This document shows, piece after piece, positions 9,611 to 21,400 of a DNA stretch of 64,000 bases. The position numbers were made by a program, and so were the translations under genes. The number at the start of each line of letters is the position of its first letter. Position 1 is the stretch's first letter. Location: NCBI GenBank assembly GCA_023512835.1, contig CM042085.1:35108324-35172323 (forward strand). The letters are read 5' to 3'. This DNA comes from Taxillus chinensis (lineage: Eukaryota > Streptophyta > Magnoliopsida > Santalales > Loranthaceae). The notes beneath the pieces are model-generated. The model had not been told where the DNA came from, made no database searches, and saw nothing but the letters and a program-made list of their open reading frames with translations.

Positions 9611-12100
9611 AATACACCACACTTGAACCATTGCTTGTCCTCAAGCAAAAACATACAAGCATGCAAAAAAATAAAATAAACACGCAATCAAACGGAAGGA
9701 AAATAAAATAACAATCAAGGAGAATCATGGTTTCCTAATCATGCAACTCTATCATGATGAAATGGAATTTAAGCATCGAAATGAGTCGTAACTTAGTTCA
9801 TTCATGTCCATATCCCTAGTCCAACAACCATGCATTATCACCACTTAAATTTGAGATATGAGCAAGCAATCCATGATAAAATAGCACTTAGTTTCCCTTT
9901 AAGTTCTTACCAAGGATAAGCGACCTCACTCAAATATAATAATTCTCAAGCCCAATACTTATCAATGAACAATGGATGGAAAACTCTATCTCTACACTCG
10001 CCATCACCTATTGATTAAGTACTTGCCAAACAATCATGAGAGTTTCCTATTGTGCTCATCAAAGAAAACACACCCTCTATTCTACTTTATTTAAACTCAC
10101 ACTCTAAAGTCAAACTCACACTTATCTAATAACGATAAAACAAAGCCATGAGCTAAAGAATTGAGCTCAACACTCTCAAATAAACAAAGCTGAGCCAATG
10201 TGGCTACAAATCTAAATAATCACACATAAACATCAAGCCATTGTGGCTTTTATTACGAATCTTTTCTTTTTTTTTAATAATCTTACAAGGTTGCATTTTA
10301 AGTCTCCCTTGATAGATTATTCACTCTTTTTTTTTTTTTTTTTTTTTTACTCACATAACACATAAATAAGACTAATTTTTTCCAATGCAACTCCTTGCCA
10401 TTTTGCTACGAGACAAAAATTCTGATGCCACACCCATTTTCAATAAGTGATGGGCTTTTTCACACAACTATATCATAGCCTTTTCCAATAATATCTCAAA
10501 AAAAGAAAAGAATGCAAAGACAGTCAATGACTTAGAGGTCTAGCATCCTAACTACACACCAAACACCGAGCACTAATAAGTAATCACATGCTTACTTGAC
10601 TCCTACCATTAAATAACCAATGTTGAATGCAAGAAGAGTAGAAACAAATTATTACCCATACCCTAAAATGGCACTCAAAGGCTAAAAGAAAATGGGTCTC
10701 ATTTTTCATCTTCTTTTTCACTCAACTTTAAGGGTTACTTAGGTCTATCATGCATTTCATGCCTCATTTAATATTCAAAACTCCGCTCCAAAAACATGGT
10801 GATATCATTCAAAAGATAAAGACATGATTAAACCAATTAAAAGCACATTTTAACTACTTTAACACCCTTATCACAACATGATACTAATGTGGCATAAAAA
10901 ATTAAATTTGTAGGCCAAATTGCATACTTAATATCCATGCCTCCACAAGCAAATCATTCAAGCAAACAACTCAAACAATCATGCAACTAAAAACATTTTT
11001 TTTTAAATAATTATAAATAAAACATGCAATCACAACATAAAAGACAAGCAAGTGGCTCAAGTCACTCCCCATACACCACACTTAAAATATGTTATGTCCA
11101 TGGCATAAAATAAGGAGTAGGAAAATACTTACCTCTCGGTTCATAAGTAATAGTAGATGACATTAGCCACCATTCAACGCACTCGGAGAAAGCCCAAAAT
11201 CGACCACGCTCGCCGTGCACTTCCCAAGTTTCTCTCCCCTCGCAGAAGCCATCATGTAATAGCAAGCAAAGATCCCATTGAGTGATTTGGTGTGGAAGCC
11301 TTTGAAGATGGCCTCTTTATATAAGCGTGTAGAAGGAAAGATGCTCCAATGCGTGATACACATGCCCCTAAATTTTAGAGTGTTCTAACCAAAATAGCCC
11401 TTGCGTGAATTGAATTGGCGTGGTCGAATCGTCCCAAACTTTGGTGGTGGGTCCCCTTCAGCCGGCAAGCAATAGTCCCTTTCGCACGTGAATTGTGTGA
11501 AGCTTCAGGAGGGCTAAAATCGGTATTTTGCATTTTTAAGAGCCTCATTATGATAACTTAGCAATTGCGTGCAAGAGTAAACGTGATTCACACGGTCTTC
11601 ATCTATCATTCCGGAAAGTTACAGCTCAAAAGGAGTCGCACGTGAATTGGGAAATTCACGTTCAAATTCACGTTCAGGCCCAATCGGCCCAAATTTCTCC
11701 ACCGAGTCATTATGATTATGGACCATCTTTAAGTCTTGCATGTGAATTGTTTGAGCCCATCTTCAAGAACTTTTGGGCTTCACTTGCTCCTTGCTCCTTG
11801 ACTTTGACTTTAAAAATAATTCCACAAGTTCGAGGACCCAATAATTTGCTCATCCCGGCAAATGGTTAGTTAAGAAAGGAACAAAGTCTCCTACACAATG
11901 GTTAGCTTGCAAACAAATTTATTGAATAAAATAAATAAAAGAAAATAACATAAAATAAAACATAAAGAATAAACATTGGGTCTTCCTCAACCAGCCTTTT
12001 ATTTAAAGTCCTGAGCTAGACTTTCAAGTTATGATCATGCAATGGTGAAAGAGAGGAATCAACTATCTCCGTCTGAGTTGAATCAAAGTATGGTTTCGAT
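9611..12100 (-). other. Athila 3' untranslated interior, with two PPT-like sites
   Basis: No credible coding frame in 2.5 kb; the env-like gene of some Athila elements is absent. The PPT is at 9611-9625 (AAGTGTGGTGTATT in - reading). A second, nearly identical purine tract is at 11068-11083. A/T-rich tracts occupy 10260-10350. Bases 11170-11690 look like an LTR promoter: TATATAAAG near 11310 and CACGTGAATT repeats around 11460-11680. The stretch 11870-12040 shows nothing I recognise. Confidence 0.55.
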
Positions 12101-13265
12101 CATTTGCCATTCACCCAAAATTTCTTGCCATCTACAACTTAAGCTCAAAGCTCCCATACGGCTTCTTATCAACTATCACAAAAGGTCCCATCCACTGGAC
12201 CTTAATTTTCCAGAAATAACCTCAACCTTGTGTTAAATAGAAGAACTTTCTCGTCTAAGGTTAAAGGTTCATTGTTGAGTTGCCTATCAAGTGCCATTTC
12301 TTAGTTCTTTCTTTGTAAATTTTAACACTATCATAGGCATCCTCCCCTAAGCTCATCTAACTCAATTAATTGAGTCATCCTAAGCTCCTTGATCTCTTGT
12401 GGGTTAAAAATTTAACTTCTTCAAGGCCCAATGAGCCTTGTGTTCTAGTTCCACAAGCAAGTGACATGCCTTACCATATAGAATACGGTAAGGTGACATC
12501 CCAATGGGAGTTTTATAGTCTGTCCTATAGGCCCATAAGGCTTCATCAAGCCTTTGAGACCAATCTTTCCTATTGGCTCCAGCCAGGCTCTCTAAAATGG
12601 CCTTAATCTCTATTGTTGACACTCCTTGTTCATTAGCTTATGGGTGGTAAGCTAAAGACTTCCTATGATTGACACCATGCTTTTTCAATAATTTGTCAAA
12701 CAATTTGTTACAGAAATGATTACCTCATCACTTGATTATAGCCCTTGGTGTCCCAAAGCGGCTAAAGATGTTCCTAGTAAGAAACGAGTCACAACCCCTA
12801 GCATCATTCACTCTAGTAGGAATAACTTCTACCCACTTAGACACATAATCCACAGCAAGCAAAATGTATGAATACCCATAGAATTGGGGAATGGCCCCAT
12901 GAAGTCAATGCCCCAAATGTCAAAATTTCAACCGGAAGGATTCCGTTAAGGGCATCTCATTTTTTCCTAGATGGACCACCTACCCTATGACATCTATCAC
13001 GCTTTTGATGTAGACATAGGTGTCTTTCACCATGTGAGGCCAATAAAAGCCACACTGCATGATTTTAGCTCTCAGTTCTTTGACCCCAAAGTGGCCCCCA
13101 TAATGTGATGCATGACAATGATGTATTATGTCATCTACCTCCTCCTCAGGACACACTTCAATGATTTGGTCTGGACACCTCCTATAAAGAATGGGTCTTC
13201 CAAATGAATTTCTTAGCATCCACTACCAATTTCTTTCTCTCTGGTGGTAGTCTAACTTGGGTATG
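12100..13265 (-). pseudogene. Athila integrase
   Basis: The zinc-binding region is at 12980-13219: CPDQIIEVCPEEEVDDIIHHCH, HYGGHFG and FYWPHMVKD; the terminal CxxC reads SVIDV, so the finger is broken. The end of the core is at 12404-12622: [20 protein letters not shown], then [26 protein letters not shown], strongly typical of Athila. The C-terminal GPF-type stretch (WMGPFVIVDKKPYGSFEL) lies near 12110-12200 in another frame. The central core (12640-12970) is full of stops. Confidence 0.85.
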
Positions 13266-13289
13266 AACCCGGTGGCTAAATAATTTGCT

Positions 13290-13775
13290 ATGTCGACAAA
13301 CCAAGGAAGATGATGCACCTCAAACAACTTCTCATCGGAAAGTCATCTACGATGGGTAGGCATCAGGTGCATTCTCCATGGAGAGGTGATCAACGCGCAT
13401 TAGGAGGCTCCCTTGTGTCCTCTAATTTCAAGGTCAAATTCCGTAAGAGGAGAACCCATCTAATCAAGCGTACATCTTTTTTAGCAAACAAATATTTCGA
13501 TGCGACATGATCAAGATAAACTATGACTTTAGCCCCCAAAAGGTAGGGGTCAAACTTGTTACCATAAACCACGGCTAATGAACTCTTTCTCGGTGGTGGT
13601 ATAGTTTTCGTTGAGCATCATCTAAGGTCTTACTAAGCATAGTAAATGACCCTAAACACCTTTTCTCGCCTTTGCCCTAAAAAGCAGCCCTTAATCTCTC
13701 GCATCACACATTAGCTCGAAAATGAGCCCTAATCGGGTGTGACTATAACAGTGCGATATGCCAACACCTTAGGAT
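13290..13775 (-). pseudogene. Athila RNase H
   Basis: Readable residues are KFDPYLLGAKVIVYLDHVASKYLFAKKDVRLIRWVLLLRNLTLKLED (13390-13572), which match the Athila RNase H around VYxDHxALKYL. The upstream half (13580-13775) is frameshifted and the conserved acidic residues cannot be placed with certainty. It lies directly between RT and integrase as expected. Confidence 0.78.
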
Positions 13776-13779
13776 GTTA

Positions 13780-14600
13780 AAAGCTTCTAAGCAATCTGCA
13801 TTAAACTCCAAAAGCTTATGTCTTTTTCTAACAACCTACTCATGGGTTTTGCAATTTTTAGGAAGTCCTTAATGAATCTCCTATAAAAAACCCAACATGG
13901 CCAAGGAAACTTCTCACTCCTTTTCCTTTGTTGGAGGTGGCGAGTCTCAATAGTGGAGATTTTTGCCTTGTCTACCTCAAACCATGTGCAGAACACACCT
14001 TGTGCTCTACTATCCCTCGGTTACCATGAAATGGCATTTCTCCCAAATTTAGGACTAGTTCCTTCTCCTTACATCTCTCTAAGACTACATCTAGATTTTC
14101 AAGCACTATTGGTAGGAGGAACCAAACACCCAAAAAGTCATCCATGAAGACCTCCATGATCTCCTCAACAAACCCTGAAAAATAGCCATCATACACCTTT
14201 GAAAGGTGGCGGGGCCTTCTAAATCCCAAATGGCATTCTCCTAAATGCAAAAGTGCCAAAGGCACGTGAAGGTGGTCTTTTATTGGTCCTCGGGCTTAAC
14301 CTTACGATCGATTATACAGAATAGCCATCTAAACATGGTGAGTACTACTAACTCTATCCAACATTTGGTCAATGAAAGGAAAAGGAAAATGATCCTTCCT
14401 AAGAGCCTTGTTGACTTTCTATAGTCGACTCACCACTCTCCATCGCAATCACATGCGAGATGGGATCAATTCATTTTCTCATTCTTAATCATGGTCATGC
14501 CCCCTTTCTTGAGCACAACATGCAATGGACTTACCCACTCACTTTATCGGAATAGCATAAATTATACCGCATTTTTCCATTTTAAAATTTCTTTTCTAAC
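13780..14600 (-). pseudogene. Athila reverse transcriptase
   Basis: N-terminal VSPLHVVLKKGGMTMIKNEK and VDYRKS are at about 14410-14540. The palm is at 13972-14265 with the intact catalytic FMDD at 14137-14148, followed by LERCKEKELVLN and IVEHKV. The thumb/connection (FEVDKAKIS..., FYRRFIKDF) is at 13787-13985. The MPFGLCNAP box has been scrambled by indels. The enzyme would copy element RNA into DNA; this copy cannot. Confidence 0.86.
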
Positions 14601-14743
14601 AACTTCTTTCATAGCAGGTTTAATCTTAACTTTGTCTTTCAAATGGGTTTAAAATCATCATTCATCAAAATTTTATGCATGCAAATCCCGGACTAATACC
14701 CCTAATGTCTTGATGTTCCATCCTAAGGCCTTTTTGTGTTTCT

Positions 14744-15440
14744 TTAAGGACTTAGCAATTGAGTACACTCCACATCATTCAAATTAGAAGCAACGATAAC
14801 GGGAATTGATTTATAAAGTCTGAAGTTCTTACCTTGGAGTGTCCGAGCAGCTCTTCGGTTCCGGAGTGAGGGCACGTCATCTTCTTTCTCCTCCCCGACT
14901 TGCTCCAGGAGGGTTTGTAGTTTGCTCATCTTCCTCGGCTGTCAGTCATCTCTTGCGTCTTGTTGAGCTTATGGTGAAGGGCTCCATTATTGGTGGTGGT
15001 AATTTCTTACGCCAAGTAATCTTCCACCAATTCCTCAAGGTCTTCAACCCAAAGGCGAGTCCTCCTCCTCTTGACCTTGCAAGCCTTCCCGAAGACTAAG
15101 GTCTCCTCATTAATTCTCGAGTTAGGCGCCCTTGAGCAACATCGATCAATACGCAACCCGTTCGAGAAACGATCTTCCAGAGGAAGGTTGAACTCCTCTA
15201 TCTTCTTCCATCTCCAAAACTACAAAGTTCATTGAAATATGAAGGAACCCACTTTGACTAACACGTCTTCAATTATCCCTTCACGCCTTCCATGAGACCG
15301 GTCAATAACCTGCAATGATATGGAAGTGGGCTTCATGCCCTTAAGCCAGCCTTGCTTGTACAAAGTAAAAGAAATCAAATTGATGCGGCCCCCTAAATCA
15401 CATGGGGCTTCACTGCTGCGTGCATTGCCAATCACACAAG
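14744..15440 (-). pseudogene. Athila protease and protease-RT linker
   Basis: IGNARSSEAPCDLGGRINLISFTLYK followed by GIIEDVLVKVGSFIF (15229-15435) matches the Athila protease. The catalytic stretch CDLGA-S-INL is changed to CDLGGRINL, so the Asp remains but the loop is altered. The linker to RT (14744-14929) includes a basic/acidic stretch. A frameshifted region between them (14930-15228) still has fragments in all frames. Confidence 0.78.
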
Positions 15441-15689
15441 GAGATTAAAGCTGCCCGGATCTTTATGTGATGGGCAAACTACGGTGAACAACACCTTGCT
15501 CACCTCATTAGTGTTGCCACCGTCTCATGATCCCCTATATTTCCTCTTCTTCGTCCACAACAAAATCTTTGATGTATTTTTCGTCCACTAGGCATCTGCT
15601 CCAAGATTTCCACAAATGGAATGTTAATTTCAAGCTTCTTAAACAAACTCGGAAAACGCTCATACCTCTTCCTCGACCCTCGGTTCTCG

Positions 15690-17165
15690 TCCTCGAGGAA
15701 ATGGCATAAGTAGGCCCGAGCTCTTGCTTGTTCTTGCTATTCTGTCTTGACTACATTTCTTGTCCTTCTTTTTCTTGCACTCTTTCTTGACTTTATCTGA
15801 TTTTCCTTGGTCGTCAACTTCCTGGGGTTCTTTCTGTTCTTCCGGAATTGCCTTCTCCTTAGAGCTCTTGACTTCATTCGAGGTCTTCCCCGCTCCTTAA
15901 GTGATACTCTCCTTGGGTTCACCTCGGTGTCACTTAGAAAAGTATTGGTTGATACCCTTTGATTAGCATTACGTGCCATACTCACAAGTAACTTTTTCCA
16001 TATTCTTGATTAAAGACTCGTACTACCGTTTCCTTGAATCACCCACCTCTCTTCAAATTGTCTCATCCACATCTTGATATCTTCCTTTTTCCTTGAGGTT
16101 GAGGTTTCGGGTTGCTTAATCCGGAGTGGATGTAGAAATTATCCGTAGCATACTGATTTTGCTTCATCCCGGGCACATATTTAACTTGAGATGATGTATC
16201 TCCCCCTCGGTTACGATTCTCCGATATCCGCTGAGCTTGTTGTTGGTTAAGTTGTACCCTTGTCGTTGTTGGTGAGGATAAAATTGCTGCTTAGGTACGA
16301 GCCTTTTCCTCCAACTATAATTTGATTCCTGTTCCCACTCGACACTTGCTCGAACTACGGTAGCGTGTTGTGATCTCAACTTTAAGAACCAACACTTGTG
16401 TCTTTTGCTAAAGCTTGGATCTGCCATTGCATATCATTGGAAGGAATATCAACGAAGATATCTTCTCCCTGGCCTTGAAGTACGCACATTAGACCTTTGC
16501 CCAATCAGCTAATGGTGACCTCTCCAAGAGCTCAGTGCTGCGTCCCGAGCTCTAGGTTCATAACATCCTCCGAAGTACATTCACTTGTCTTGTGAATGGG
16601 GCCGAAGACGTGTGAAAGATTCAATTTGAATCCACTTGGGTCTTCCATGAGCGGGCGTCTTCTCACTAAGTCTTTGAAATGCTCCCAAGCTTAATGAAGA
16701 GTCTCAATCTCATCTTGCTGAACACTGTTAATCTCTCCTCAGGTGGATCACCTTGGAAGGAGGAATCTTTGACATGAACTTGGTGCTGCGTCTCCTCCCA
16801 AGTGTTGATTGAACCTCGCGGAGGACTTTTGAACCAGCCAGGCTCTCTCTTAAAGAGAAAGGGAAAAGCCTTAGCTTTATTGCCTCCTCCGACACATTGT
16901 TGATCTTTATGGTGTCACACATGCGGTAGAACCTCATCAAATGCTGGTGTGGATTGTCCACGGTTGTTCCTCAAACGCGTTGTTGCTCACCATGTTGATC
17001 AACGCCGCCGACTCAAAGCTATTTCTTGGACTCTTGTCTCGAATCCCGGAATAATGGTACGACATCACCGGCCTTGCATAATCTAGAAGGTTAAGGCGTA
17101 AACCTATTACCCTCTTAACGGATATTGCTTTCGAATTGGCCCCTCCTTTCCGGTGCACCACCATA
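15690..17165 (-). pseudogene. Athila gag
   Basis: LLDYARPVMSYHYSGI (about 17040-17090) is the N-terminal gag landmark. NPHQHLMRFYRMCDTIKINNVSEEAIKLRLFPFSLRE (about 16845-16955) is the capsid core. A glutamine-rich nucleocapsid part follows (16164-16427), then a very basic tail (15737-15985). No clean zinc knuckle is readable. Frequent indels break it, and this stretch falls in or near the part of the window where base quality looks doubtful. Confidence 0.82.
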
Positions 17166-17505
17166 AGGCCTTAAATCTCCCGTCGATTCTAACTCTTTTG
17201 AATGCTCCAACCTTGTAGTGCTTCTTCGCGCCTCCGTCTTCCCTACTTCATGTAATTTTACGCCAAGCTCGAAATAACCTTCGGGTTCAGAGTAAGGTGT
17301 ATATCCTCCTCTCTTTCGTACGACTAGAATCTTCGAACACTTGGTGTATGTTCCGAAAAAACAACCAAGAACACACCCGACGACTACGACAATGCAAAAT
17401 AAACAAATAAAGAACACAAAATACGAAAATAAAGACAAAATAAAACACCAAGATCGATTCGAACAATTTCACTCAATGTTGATTTTAAAAACTAGTTAAC
17501 CAATT

Positions 17506-17521
17506 GACTTCAGCGGCGCCA
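17506..17521 (-). promoter_or_regulatory. Athila primer binding site (tRNA-Asp type)
   Basis: On the - strand TGGCGCCGCTGAAGTC follows the 5' LTR end after four bases (AATC). The first eight bases equal those used by Athila elements, whose primer is tRNA-Asp. The rest diverges from the usual GTTGCCGGGG. Confidence 0.75.
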
Positions 17522-17525
17522 GATT

Positions 17526-19059
17526 TGACAGATTTTTAGCCCCTGCAAAGCTGGTAATGTCGTTAAATCTCTCTTCAAGATAATTGACAGATTTTTAGCC
17601 TCTCTAAAAAAAGTTAGCTAATGTACGTTAAATCTCTCTAGCAGATAATAAATTCACAAGTTTGCACTTCAAGAATAGCGACGAAGCAGGGGTCGAACCC
17701 GTAGGGATTAGCCTAGTTTTACAGTTCTCAGGCTCAAAAACACCGAGTACTCTTTGATACATAAAATGTCTTAGCGAAAAGTTTTCTTTTAAACTAAAGA
17801 TCTAATTTTATTTGATTTTGAATAAACAAAGAAAGTAAGTTGAATTTAGGATTAAGATTCAAGGATTAAAAACGTACGGGTCACAATTTCCTCACATGTT
17901 GTCTTTCTTGGTTCGTAGTATTAGGGTTGTACGATTGAAAACATCAAACATAAGCCAAGGACAACAAATAGTCATTGAGGTCCTTTTAAGAGTTGTATGC
18001 GGAGATAGTGTCCCAAACACCACAAAGTATGGAAAGCTGATAAATCATACTTGCGAAAGGATGTGATCGCACCAATCACGAATAAGTTATGAATGCCGAT
18101 CCGCCCCCGGACTAGGGCTAAGAATACCAAGGTGTACATCCAAAGATAGAACTTAGAGCAGATTCATAAAACATACCAAAGCTCGATCATCCAAACCCAG
18201 TATTCATAAAGCACGGCAAAGCAACGAAGTACATTGCTCCCACACAGATTAAAAGACTACTCACGAATGATTCACAAACGAAAACCAAAGCGGAAAAGGT
18301 TAAACATCTTAACTTGCTTGACATAGCGTGCGAACAAACGAATCCCGGGCTCCAAAATCCCATTACCGGGCACTCACGGCAGTACACTCTCCCAGGTCAA
18401 GGAGCACCTCCAGAATCGTCTGACCTCTCTCTCTCACAAACGTGTAGGGGGTTAGGCATGCATAGCGAGAGGCGTGGAGGCTGTATTTATAGAGTTTGGA
18501 TGGGCCTTGAGGTGTGTAACCTAGCCAGTATCAAAATGGTGTAGTTTTGATAAGTAACACTCGAAACTTTTAAAATCTACATCTTAAATCTGATTTGGAC
18601 GTGGGCGGCGAAACGAAATGATCGGCATGGAAAACGATAGGATCGGTCCAAAAATATCTGCACATCGGTTGCACGATATGGTGGTGTGTGCGCCTCAGGC
18701 TCAGTGGCTTATAGAACCATTGCGTCACCTTAGAGCACGAGAGGCAAAAATAGGGCTTTGCACGTGAAATGGGTGAATTCACGTGCGATTCCAAATGCTC
18801 ACGGAAATTTACGTGGTAGGTAGAGGACATCATTAAGCAACTTTTGTTCTTGCACGCCCGATTGTTTGAGGCCATCTTTACTATGTCGAAAGTGAGGTCC
18901 AAAATCTGCCAAAATAGCTTAAAACGCATGTATTTACGGCTAGCATCTTCCTAGGGGTTAGAGCAAATATATATGATATATGAAGCAATAAGGCTCTTAA
19001 TCATGCTCTTAAACATCTAAATAAACACTAGAATAATGAAAATAAAATACGCGTTATCA
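17526..19059 (-). repeat. Athila 5' LTR with a short terminal duplication
   Basis: Homologous along its length to 8128-9610. The terminal bases (TGACAGATTTTTAGCC...) occur twice, at 17526 and again at 17584, about 58 bp apart. Compared with the other LTR it shows the odd changes seen throughout 17.5-35.2 kb, for example CCAATTG to CCCGATTG and TCAAAAG to TCGAAAG. The palindrome at about 18531-18552 has lost its ACGT core (ATGGTGTAG). Confidence 0.82.
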
Positions 19060-19582
19060 CTTCCACAGGATGCCCACGTGTTACTCTCCTGGTGGCATTC
19101 TTCTTGCATGAGTAAAAACCTGACGTCGAGCATCAGCCATTCTTATCAAGTTCGACACTGTACCCATTATCAAGTCGAAGTAGTACATGGCGTCACCCAC
19201 ATTTACATATTGCACCAATCGACATCACCGCTACATTCAATTCACAGTTACACGCATCTCAAATAAACAAAAACCTTTCTTAGTCGTGCTCAAGGTACTT
19301 GAAAAAATCGAGTTATATAGCAGTTCACGCATATCACGTGTCGCATTTTCTTTTATCACAATTACAATTTTAATAGTTATCCACACCTTCACAAATACAA
19401 TGACTAATGCAGTAGTGCCCTAATGCCAATGCATGCAAATCTACCTCGGGTACGGACTACCCCAAGTACACATGAGGCTCGAGAGCGTGTTGATCGAGCC
19501 GTCCTCGAGGTTCCTCAGGGACTCGAGATAACCAGACACCTTTACCCTAGGCAGAAGTAGACCATGCTACGATACCCCGTAT
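19060..19582 (-). other. Chromovirus gag start, leader and primer binding site
   Basis: The gag ATG is at 19096-19098 (-), and 19060-19095 holds the first codons that continue at 8127 beyond Athila. Bases 19099-19560 are the untranslated leader, clearly homologous to 52157-52420 of the non-autonomous element in reverse. The PBS at 19566-19577 reads GGTATCGTAGC on the - strand against TGGTATCAGAGC at 52145; the change of CTG to ACG (+ strand) is the recurring anomaly of this part. The primer would be initiator tRNA-Met. Confidence 0.75.
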
Positions 19583-21141
19583 TGTCACCCGGATTTACAG
19601 CAGGAAAACGGTTAAGTGACTCCCCCTTCTGGTGGGCAGGGATAGATGTACAAAATCCCTTATCTTTATTAAGTTCAAAATCCATTACATCATCTCCGAT
19701 TGGAGTTACAATAGATACCCGACATAACGTTCGACAAAACACTCGAATAACAAAAGGAGTCTGACCACAAAGCGAAAGTCTTCCTCACTTGGTATTTCCA
19801 CAATGCTGTAGGTCCTGTGAAAATAACACGATAGGAGGGGTGGCTTGACACGGCTAGGTAGGGATCATATACTCCCAAACCCGTCCCGTACTCAATACAC
19901 ATGGCGTGTGTACAAGTGCGATGTCGTGATACGGTATTTGACAAATATAATAGTAAACACTTCATCAAAAACAAATATTTCAAAAAACGACTGGCGCTTA
20001 CGTGAAACGATCCAGGGCTTCACCGGCCAGGGTGTACAAAGCAAACACGCGACACACGTGGCCGTACGGGCAACATCGAACCGCAGCGCCGCCCAGACGC
20101 ACGGGAATAACATCGAACATAGCATGCGTATATTCGAGGCTCTGAAACCCGTCCACACGAGATATAATCTCACACGCCAATATGCACGGCCCTCGCATGC
20201 GTAATTTCGAACGCCCGGCGTGCGTGGCCTCGCGGGCATAATTTCAAACACATAATATGCGCGCGACCCTCGGGCATTCTTGAAACACTTGGCGGGCATA
20301 TATGCATATATCCGAAACAACATGTCGTAGTAAGCATCCATATAGGAGATCACGCCTATATGAATTTACATATAAATAATATAATAATAAGAACGATATC
20401 AGCGGTTCGTTCACACGGGGCACAACCCGGATTAGGTACAAGAAAGGCGAACCCTACCGAGGTCTCCACGCTGCCTCCCGCTAGCAGCAGGTGACCACGG
20501 GAATGACAACGCGGCCACGAACTAGAGCTCTCTCTCTCGATCTCTCTCTCTCTCTCTGCGGCAGGCAACGTGCGACAGCAAAGCCCTAAACTTCAAATAA
20601 AGGGAGCTCTCTTTATATAGACCTCACTTATCAAAACGACGTGGATTTTGATAAATGAAATCCCACCAATATTAACGTTGTTTTGATAAATGAAATCTGC
20701 CCGTCAAAATAGCGTAGTTTGATAAAATGAAACACACCATCAAAACGATGTAGTTTTTGATAAATAAAACACCATCAAAATAGCGTAGTTTTGATAAATA
20801 AAACATGAAGCCAACATTTCCCGGCACCACGGGACCAGAAATACCCACTTAATCAAGACATGGGCATTGTCGCGCATGACCTACACGCTCAGCGAGTTCG
20901 TATACACTCTCACAACAACCAAACCCCGGGCTTCGTCGCTCACTCCCTCGAAGACTCGTTGGAAACGTGGCCTCAGTCTGTCACACAAGATCTAACTTTG
21001 AGCCTCGAAACCTTCGAACTTCGACCCTCGGTCTTCGACCTAAAGGCCCCGAATCTTTGGGTCTTCCACACTCGACAGCGTTAAGCGGGGTATTGTTCAT
21101 CTTCGTTCCGCTTGTTCACCACTAAAACACGGGTCATTACG
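19583..21141 (-). repeat. Chromovirus 5' LTR (poor-quality copy)
   Basis: Aligns with 2052-3836 but is about 220 bp shorter, largely through loss of the CCGGG minisatellite. It has five degenerate ACGT repeats (20629-20805), a TATA box (about 20613-20621) and a CT-rich leader (20525-20560). Its right 0.7 kb (20448-21141) is repeated in better condition at 35164-35882. Confidence 0.82.
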
Positions 21142-21146
21142 GGACT

Positions 21147-21400
21147 GAAGGCCATTCCTTTGTATTGTGACAATACGGCGCCGTTGCGATTTCAACCGAT
21201 CATTGTCGTCGAAAACCAAACATTAAGGTCAGGCGTCGCCATGCATTGATCATGTCTTTAAAAGACATTTCTCACGGTATATATGCTTGATGATCAGAAC
21301 TTTAGCGGCACTATTCACCAAACCGCGCAAGAAGCGAGGTTGATGAACCCGATAAAACGGCATGTTAGATTTAGAATTAAGCCAAGTGCCATGGCGTGTA
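21147..21400 (+). pseudogene. Copia RNase H end, copy 1
   Basis: Carries GLKAIPLYCDNT and then drifts out of frame. The counterpart at 35888-36137 is open to its stop codon. Distal landmarks (TKHIKVRHHF, LADIFTKPL) are only recognisable at DNA level. Confidence 0.7.

Larger units (their letters stand above)
8128..19059 (-). mobile_element. Athila-lineage Ty3/gypsy element, - strand, inserted in chromovirus gag
   Basis: Two LTRs (8128-9610 and 17526-19059) flank a 7.9 kb interior with gag, protease, RT, RNase H and integrase in Athila order and wording, read right to left. LTR ends read TGATAACGTGCATTTTA on the - strand, a typical Athila start. The PBS matches tRNA-Asp and the PPT reads AAGTGTGGTG. 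It interrupts the gag of the surrounding chromovirus near codon 13. No exact 5-bp TSD is visible (CCCAT on the left, CTTCC on the right). No env-like frame was found. Confidence 0.88.
2052..21141 (-). mobile_element. Ty3/gypsy chromovirus (Tekay/Del-like), - strand, carrying a nested Athila element
   Basis: The element is complete in outline. The 3' LTR is 2052-3836, then polypurine tract, integrase, RNase H, RT, protease and gag read leftwards on the - strand. Gag is interrupted by Athila (8128-19059) and followed by the gag start, untranslated leader, primer binding site and 5' LTR (19583-21141). Without Athila it is about 8.2 kb. Domain order PR-RT-RH-INT is that of gypsy. RT and integrase wording fits the Tekay/Del chromoviruses, but no chromodomain could be read. 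All genes carry frameshifts. It sits in the copia RNase H with TSD GACCT. Confidence 0.88.
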
